Source: Vampirovibrio chlorellavorus
GTDB taxonomy: Bacteria > Cyanobacteriota > Vampirovibrionia > Vampirovibrionales > Vampirovibrionaceae
Assembly: GCA_001858525.1 (NCBI GenBank)
Contig: LAPX01000007.1
Location: 452,038 to 516,037, forward strand
Length of the DNA stretch: 64,000 nucleotides
Direction of reading: 5' to 3'
Positions within the stretch are counted from its first letter, which is position 1, and every line of letters begins with the position of its first letter. Shown one piece after another: positions 59,426 through 64,000 of this stretch. Position numbers and translations under genes: made by a program. Below the pieces are notes generated by a model. The model saw only the letters and a list, made by a program, of their open reading frames with translations, did not search any database and had not been told where the DNA came from.

Positions 59426-60169
59426 ATGAGTGCACTGCCACCCACCGCGTTTGACAACCTGATGCAACAGCTTAGCGGGCTGCCTCTCTGGGTCAAGCAG
59501 GTCATTTACACCCAACTCCGTCATGAGCTGGAAGCAACCCTTTCCAAACCAACCCTGGAAGCCTTTGGCCCAGAGCATACCTTGCAACTGTGGGTGCCTG
59601 AAATCACCCGGCAAGGCTTAGGAGAGCTGGAAAAACCCAGCGGCCAGTTCCCCCAAAACATCCTGCGTATCCTACACCTGGCCCGGTTCAAAAAAAATGT
59701 CCTGAGCATCACCATCCTCAACAACTGGACGCTGGAGCAAACCGCCATCTTATTGCTGGAGGCCATGGCCAAAGAATTGCTTTCTCCGCCCCGTTCCATG
59801 GTCATTTCTGGCACCATTGATTACCTGGCCGGTCGCATTCGACTGGGAGAATACCTGGTCAAAATCAACCGCCTCAACATTCAACAACTGGATCAGGCTC
59901 TACGCACCCAAAATGCCATTGCAGAGGCCATGGGGGAACGCACAGGCATCGCCAACGTACTAATCAATCTGGGCTACATTAGAAAAGAAGATAGCGAAGC
60001 CATTCTGTTCCTAAAAGAAGAGAGTAAAAAACCCTTTACCGGCCTGCCCAACGTGCTACCCGGTGGCGGTAACGAGGCCGTGGCCAAGCTTCAGGGTCAA
60101 TTGACCCAGGCCATGCAGCGCATTAAAGATCTGGAAACACTGAACTATCAGCTGCAAAAAAAGGGATAA
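59426..60169 (+). CDS. hypothetical protein with MshEN/GspE-N-like domain
   Basis: This 247-residue protein has no signal peptide or membrane helix. The segment at 145-205 (IRLGEYLVKINRLNIQQLDQALRTQ ... GIANVLINLGYIRKEDSEAI) matches the pattern of the MshEN or GspE N-terminal helical domain: LGE/xLV, LxxEQLxxAL, then a second LxxLGxIxxED. The domain binds c-di-GMP or platform proteins in type II and IV pilus systems, and occurs alone in response-regulator-like proteins. The N-terminal 140 residues contain helical hydrophobic stretches (QILRILHLARFKKNVLSITIL) and no assigned domain. It is near a pseudopilin gene 900 bases away. A short coiled coil ends the protein. Confidence 0.65.
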   Translation: MSALPPTAFDNLMQQLSGLPLWVKQVIYTQLRHELEATLSKPTLEAFGPEHTLQLWVPEITRQGLGELEKPSGQFPQNILRILHLARFKKNVLSITILNNWTLEQTAILLLEAMAKELLSPPRSMVISGTIDYLAGRIRLGEYLVKINRLNIQQLDQALRTQNAIAEAMGERTGIANVLINLGYIRKEDSEAILFLKEESKKPFTGLPNVLPGGGNEAVAKLQGQLTQAMQRIKDLETLNYQLQKKG

Positions 60170-60360
60170 ATAGCAGGCAGGGCCTCTTTTCCCGATTCAT
60201 TGTGACTGATATAGCACAAAAAGCATCGCCCTTGTTTTTATGCTTGTACGGGATGTATTTTAGGGACTCAGTAAGGGATATATTGCCAATCAACGGACAA
60301 TAGGGAAGTTCATAGTCTAATCATTTAACGAATGGGACACACGCAGGGGGATTATTAGTT

Positions 60361-60690
60361 ATGGGACTTGGGGCAAGCCAGGCGCGGCTGTTAATGCTGA
60401 CCGCGCGAAAATCTGATACAGAATTGCAGTTGCAAATGGTCAATCAGGCCAGAATGCAAATTTCCAACATGGTATCCGCCTTATTTGGCCGCCAGGCAAA
60501 CCTGGAGCCCGATAGCGCAGATTCCAAACGTCTGCAATCTACCATTTCTGCTATTCAGGAGCGGGATAAATCCCTGGAGCTGGAATCCAAACGGTTGGAT
60601 ACCCAACACCAGGCCGTTCAAACCGAGATGGATTCTGTACAAAAAGTCATCTCCAAAAACATCGATAGCAGCTTTAAATTAATGGGCTAA
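60361..60690 (+). CDS. hypothetical 109-residue helical protein
   Basis: I do not recognise a named family. The protein opens MGLGASQARLLMLTARKSDTE and continues as amphipathic helices (ELQLQMVNQARMQISNMVSALF and LQSTISAIQERDKSLELESKRLDTQH). It ends KNIDSSFKLMG. An (M)(x)xxASQARLLxLTxR start of this type occurs in several bacterial small secreted or flagellum-related proteins, but I cannot confirm homology. AGGGGGA lies about 12 bases upstream of the ATG, with a gap of 190 bases after the MshEN-like gene. The heptad pattern suggests a coiled-coil assembly or a chaperone-like protein. Confidence 0.6.
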   Translation: MGLGASQARLLMLTARKSDTELQLQMVNQARMQISNMVSALFGRQANLEPDSADSKRLQSTISAIQERDKSLELESKRLDTQHQAVQTEMDSVQKVISKNIDSSFKLMG

Positions 60691-61101
60691 CGCCTGTCGC
60701 ATCACGCTAGCGTCTTCAACCTTTTTTAAGGCGGATAGCCCCTGGAAATTTATTGCATTAGCGACCACTCGCTAATATGGCCATACCTCCGGTGCATGTT
60801 GAATGCGCCTTATTGGATTTTCTTCAGTAATACAGCGCAACCAACCAATACAGCCGCTCCCCTAAAACGCTTCCCCAAGAAAGAAAGCAAAACTTTTACC
60901 CCAAAGGCCAGAAAGTAGCTGATACCCCATTTAAGGCAGAAGTCATGAATCCTAAACCCAAAACAAAGAAATATTACAAAGCAAAAAACCTCTAAAGTTT
61001 TTCAGTAACCATTCGATAATGGAATGAGAAGAACCTGATCTCTTTAAAAGATCCGATTCGTATTGAAACGCTCAAAAACGCAAGGAATTCACGGTGACGG
61101 C
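60691..61101. other. gene-free stretch of about 410 bases before the pseudopilin gene
   Basis: No convincing coding frame is present. A perfect stem-loop ATTAGCGA-CCAC-TCGCTAAT lies at 60757-60776 without a T-run, so it could stabilise the upstream mRNA or act as a terminator of another type. A second short hairpin, GATCT ... AGATC, lies just before the pilin gene (61038-61056 region). The promoter for the pseudopilin gene should be in the last 150 bases, but no clear consensus was found. Confidence 0.45.
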
Positions 61102-61725
61102 ATGTTTTTGTTAAAAAAGCCCCTCCAAAAAATGCATATCGGCTTTACCCTGGCTGAATTGCTGATTAGCTTGGCTATTCTGGGCGTCATTGCCACCTTT
61201 ACCATCCCCAAGATTCTGGTCAGCCAGCAGAACCAGCAATTTAACGCCACTGGCAAGGAAACCATGGCCATGATCTCGGCGGCATTTCAGCTAGCCCAGA
61301 TGAACGGCCAAGTCAGTGCCAGCATGCAGGCCAGTGCGCTCACGACTTATATGAACTATCTGAATGTGGACACCACCAGCTCGATTGACTGTGGGTACGG
61401 CGCCACTTGTACCACGCCTTGTGGCACGCTCTTTGGTGGATCACAATGTTTAACGCTCCATAACGGCGGTAAACTGCTGATTCCCAATAATAATAGCTTT
61501 GCCGGGAGCACGACGACAAACATTCTCATTTTTTATTTTGATCCCGATGGGAAAGTGACAGAAAGTACCCCAACGGCCACAGGCCCTGGAAAAACAGCGG
61601 AATGGCATCTTTTTTATAACGGCCTCCTTACGACCCGAGACTCATCGAAGTTTAATCGCTGCAACAGTTTGGCTTGCCCATTGACTCCTACATCCGGGAA
61701 TGATCCACCCTGGCTAACCTTTTAA
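61102..61725 (+). CDS. type II secretion / type IV pilin-like protein (pseudopilin)
   Basis: This 207-residue protein has the prepilin signal and N-terminal helix G|FTLAELLISLAILGVIATFTIPKIL. Cleavage after Gly with N-methylation of Phe is expected, and Glu5 is present. The mature globular part contains two Cys clusters (SIDCGYGATCTTPCGTLFGGSQC), probably disulfide-linked, and a beta-rich C-terminal half. The start at 61102 gives a 14-residue leader; a TTG start at 61063 and ATG at 61132 (leader MHIG) are alternatives. It would be part of a type II secretion or pilus/competence fibre. No other secretion gene is adjacent. Confidence 0.85.
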   Translation: MFLLKKPLQKMHIGFTLAELLISLAILGVIATFTIPKILVSQQNQQFNATGKETMAMISAAFQLAQMNGQVSASMQASALTTYMNYLNVDTTSSIDCGYGATCTTPCGTLFGGSQCLTLHNGGKLLIPNNNSFAGSTTTNILIFYFDPDGKVTESTPTATGPGKTAEWHLFYNGLLTTRDSSKFNRCNSLACPLTPTSGNDPPWLTF

Positions 61726-61816
61726 GCTGACCCTCCCTGAAATTCTCCAGATGGGAGGATATGTCTGAGCGTACATAGCGACCTGCCGCGATAAAACCGT
61801 GCTCATCCCCAATCAG

Positions 61817-62350
61817 TTATAGTGATATCCCCAACTGGGTTAAAATCGCATCTATTTTGGCCCAGTTTTCCTGGCCCTGTTGCTCAAACCCACAGCCGGG
61901 GTGATAAATGGTGTTTTTGTGCGGAAACGGATACATGCGGCAACCCACCGGCCGATCCTCATGCACCCCGCAGCGCCCATCTGCCAAGACATATTTACAC
62001 TTGAAAAAAGACACCTGATCCGGGTCCTGCCCCTTGGACTCAGCGATTGTTCGCACCCTGTCCACAAATTCGGCCGCAATCTCGCTCACCTGAGCCTGAC
62101 TCTCATACGGCAAAAAGACCGAGGCAAAGTCCCGGGCCGATTCATGCCCTTCGGCCTCCGGATCGGCGGCCAGGGCCAGAATATCCTCATAGGACAAAGA
62201 GCCTTTAAACGTGGCCACCCGACAACATTGCCCACGCTGCTTGCACAAGTGCTGGGGCAGTTTCATCAATCGCTCCACCTGATGGGCCAACCCCAACGGA
62301 GAAGGCAATTCGGAGGATGAGGGGGGTGGAATCTCTTCACTCATATCCAT
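61817..62350 (-). CDS. YkgJ-family cysteine cluster protein (second copy)
   Basis: This 177-residue protein of the YkgJ (putative zinc/iron-chelating) family has its metal ligands in two clusters: CKQRGQCCRVATFKG near residue 40 and CKYVLADGRCGVHEDRPVGCRMYPF near 120. A further Cys lies in YHPGCGFEQQG. The family is predicted to bind Fe-S or zinc and the biochemical role is unknown. It starts directly after the stop of its paralogue, so the two genes are coupled. The N-terminus is Pro/Ser-rich; an ATG two codons later is an alternative start. Confidence 0.85.
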   Translation of the reverse strand: MDMSEEIPPPSSSELPSPLGLAHQVERLMKLPQHLCKQRGQCCRVATFKGSLSYEDILALAADPEAEGHESARDFASVFLPYESQAQVSEIAAEFVDRVRTIAESKGQDPDQVSFFKCKYVLADGRCGVHEDRPVGCRMYPFPHKNTIYHPGCGFEQQGQENWAKIDAILTQLGISL

Positions 62351-62959
62351 TTACCAATAATGGGAGCCAAACATTTTCCAGGGCTTGATTTTCTCCAGGA
62401 CCAGCGCGTTGAGATCGGCCAAGGTGGTCTCGGGGCGCACGGGATGATGCACGCCATCCGGGGAGAGCTGCTCCATAATGTAGGCGCTGGTTTTTAAATC
62501 CCGAATCATGCGCTTTTGCTTTTCCCGTTGTTCAAATTGCCAACCCTCAAAGCCACACCCCGGCGGCATCACCGACCAGCCATGGCCAGGGGCCTCCCGG
62601 CAACAGCGGGGACGGCGCTCATAAATGGTGCATAAGCCTTCCGGGCTAACGTAGCGGCAATGGTAGAAGGTCACTTCATTGACGTCCATGTCCTCCCGAT
62701 CGACCACCGCCTTGAGCACTTGCTCCACCTGTTCAGGCTCCACCTGACGGGCGTCCTCAATGGAATCGTAAGGCTCAAACACTTCCAAAAAGTCGATGGC
62801 CTCTTTGTCACCGGCTTCCACCAGCTTTAGCAACTTTGGATACGAGTTAAACGTGGTGGCAGAGCGGCAGCAACGGCCACATTTGTGGCACAAATCCGGC
62901 AAACCAGACGATTCCGCCTTCAGCTCGTCTTCAGTTCCATAGTAATTCAGGTCAAACAT
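62351..62959 (-). CDS. YkgJ-family cysteine cluster protein (first copy)
   Basis: This 202-residue paralogue of the next gene has clusters CHKCGRCCRSATTFNSYPKL near residue 25 and CRYVSPEGLCTIYERRPRCCREAPG near 115, then MPPGCGFEGW. The CxxCGxCC pattern is the family signature. The two copies differ in length and in the second cluster (RPRCC against RPVGC), so they are not recent duplicates. They are immediately adjacent. Probable partners would be an Fe-S or metal-dependent enzyme, but none is next to them. Confidence 0.85.
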   Translation of the reverse strand: MFDLNYYGTEDELKAESSGLPDLCHKCGRCCRSATTFNSYPKLLKLVEAGDKEAIDFLEVFEPYDSIEDARQVEPEQVEQVLKAVVDREDMDVNEVTFYHCRYVSPEGLCTIYERRPRCCREAPGHGWSVMPPGCGFEGWQFEQREKQKRMIRDLKTSAYIMEQLSPDGVHHPVRPETTLADLNALVLEKIKPWKMFGSHYW

Positions 62960-63091
62960 GCAGCCAGCCTCTACTCACATCCGATTCACCGAGCTCAAAT
63001 GAACGTATCCACATCATCGGCAGATCAGGCCGAAACTTTAAAAATCATAGCGCACAATTGCACCCCTGAGCGATCGGGCTTTCCCCAGAGA

Positions 63092-63129
63092 AAAACCGAA
63101 GCCCCACCCACGAGTCAGACTTCGGTTTT
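63092..63129 (-). terminator. intrinsic terminator of upp
   Basis: On the minus strand AAAACCGAAG, an 18-base loop and CTTCGGTTTTTC form a ten-base perfect stem with a T-run, about 50 bases after the upp stop. Confidence 0.8.
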
Positions 63130-63146
63130 CAGTTTATAAAAAATTA

Positions 63147-63163
63147 GGTGAGGCAGCCTCACC
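63147..63163. repeat. 17-base palindrome GGTGAGGC-A-GCCTCACC
   Basis: A perfect eight-base inverted repeat around a central A lies between the upp stop and its terminator. The flanking A makes the left side AGGTGAGGC, identical to the outermost bases of the inverted-repeat element at 27991-28140. Confidence 0.6.
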
Positions 63164-63181
63164 CAGAATTATAAGACGCTG

Positions 63182-63841
63182 TTAGACGGTACCAAAGGTC
63201 CGATCGCCAGCATCACCCAAGCCAGGCACAATGTAGGCCTTGTCGTTCAAACGCTCATCCACCGCACCAGTAAAAATCTGGATGCCGGGATGCTGTTCCG
63301 TGAGATGCTGAATGCCTTCCGGGGCGGCAATGATGCTCACAAAGCGAATGTTAGAAGCCTTGGTGCCCAATTTCTTGATAATATCGACCGCAGCCACCGC
63401 CGATCCCCCGGTCGCCAGCATGGGATCCAGCACAAAAATCTGGGCCACACTGTAGTCAATGGTGGAAGGCAGCTTATTGTAATAGGTGACCGGCTTGAAC
63501 GTCTCTTCATCCCGGTACAGACCGATGTGATACACGCTGGCCGAGGGCAAAATATCAATGGCCAACTCGGATAAAATCAGGCCCGCCCGCAGAATGGGGG
63601 CAATTAAAATGGGCACATCGGGGGACAGAATTTTGCATTCAGCCTTGGTAATGGGCGTTTCCACGATGGTTTTGGCCATAGGCAGACTGGCCGTGGCATC
63701 CATAAAAATCAGTTTGCCCAAACGGGTCATGGTCGCTCTGAATTGCTCAGTGGACGTATTTTTGTCTCGCAAGATACTGAGATTGTGTTGTACCAGCGGA
63801 TGGTTGGAAACATTGACAGCGGGGTGGACGGTGGCGGACAT
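63182..63841 (-). CDS. upp: uracil phosphoribosyltransferase
   Basis: This 219-residue salvage enzyme makes UMP from uracil and PRPP. The PRPP loop VLDPMLATGGSA is diagnostic, as are the RAGLILSELAIDILPSA region and the uracil-binding C-terminus DRTFGT with GLGDAGDR. The ATG at 63841 (MSATVHPAVNV) has AGGAG upstream; the frame extends to 63982 but without family similarity. It appears to be a single-gene unit. The last 159 bases of the window upstream of it hold no gene; a possible -10 TACTAT (63882-63887 region, minus strand) is weak. Confidence 0.95.
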   Translation of the reverse strand: MSATVHPAVNVSNHPLVQHNLSILRDKNTSTEQFRATMTRLGKLIFMDATASLPMAKTIVETPITKAECKILSPDVPILIAPILRAGLILSELAIDILPSASVYHIGLYRDEETFKPVTYYNKLPSTIDYSVAQIFVLDPMLATGGSAVAAVDIIKKLGTKASNIRFVSIIAAPEGIQHLTEQHPGIQIFTGAVDERLNDKAYIVPGLGDAGDRTFGTV

Positions 63842-64000
63842 GGAAAGCTCCTGATGGCTACTGCATGAACAAGGTATTGTCTCATAGTAGCAAAAAGCCT
63901 GCTGCCACGGAACGGAAAAGATCGGATAACAAAAAGGGCAACACTCAGACTTGAGCGGATTTATTACAGCAAAGCAAACCAAAGGCAGACCGCAGACCCA

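Overview
The window looks like chromosomal DNA of a flagellated, Gram-negative-type bacterium of moderate GC, most likely a non-photosynthetic cyanobacterial relative (Vampirovibrionia/Melainabacteria). This placement is inference. It rests on one combination of genes: a diadenylate cyclase CdaA, Mini-ribonuclease III, glycogen synthase and an MlaD-like MCE protein, together with an ExbB/ExbD/TonB system, flagellar genes, a two-subunit 2-oxoacid:ferredoxin oxidoreductase, a B12-dependent ribonucleotide reductase and a type II pseudopilin. No ribosomal RNA or phylogenetic marker longer than S20 is present to confirm it.

Layout. 0-4.2 kb: the start of an aldo/keto reductase and a heterodimeric ABC exporter. 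4.3-13 kb: an accessory island abutting tRNA-Val(GAC). It holds a serine recombinase whose 3' end reads antisense through the tRNA, then a chain of overlapping co-oriented genes: a Fic protein, a small protein, an MmeI-like type IIL restriction-modification enzyme, a replication-initiator-like protein, a SpoVG-like protein and a 50-residue protein. 13.2-20.5 kb: a BioF2/FemAB-like acyltransferase, a MerR regulator coupled to a 40-residue cysteine-rich metallothionein-like peptide, a GNAT-nitrilase fusion, and korAB. 20.5-27.4 kb: nrdJ and a flagellar export operon (fliM/N-fliO-fliP-fliQ-fliR). 27.6-31.8 kb: rpsT, a 150-bp inverted-repeat element, two heptosyltransferase-like GT9 genes and a TPR protein. 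31.8-37.1 kb: two head-to-head pairs of unrecognised membrane proteins that share a core pattern and an N-terminal FG/FSG motif. This is the best candidate here for an undescribed system. 37.1-39.8 kb: cdaA and lysA. 40-42.6 kb: an AT-richer patch of unknown genes and duplicated lipoproteins beside tRNA-Arg(CCT). 43-48 kb: a flagellar hook operon (fliJ-fliK-flgD-flgE). 48-51 kb: a CPBP protease, an MCE protein and an array of four ~250-bp repeats. 51-59 kb: mrnC, cysS, a CDP-alcohol phosphatidyltransferase, glgA, an exbB-exbD-exbD-tonB operon and a secreted glycine-zipper protein. 59-64 kb: an MshEN-like protein, small unknowns, a pseudopilin, two YkgJ-type proteins and upp.

How the genes work together. 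The two flagellar clusters supply the export gate, switch, hook cap, hook and hook-length ruler. The envelope genes (GT9 pair, MCE, TonB system, lipoproteins) imply an outer membrane with a glycolipid. The island is a self-contained defence and mobility cassette. Start codons were chosen by Shine-Dalgarno sequence and family fit, so several genes are shorter than the longest open frame.
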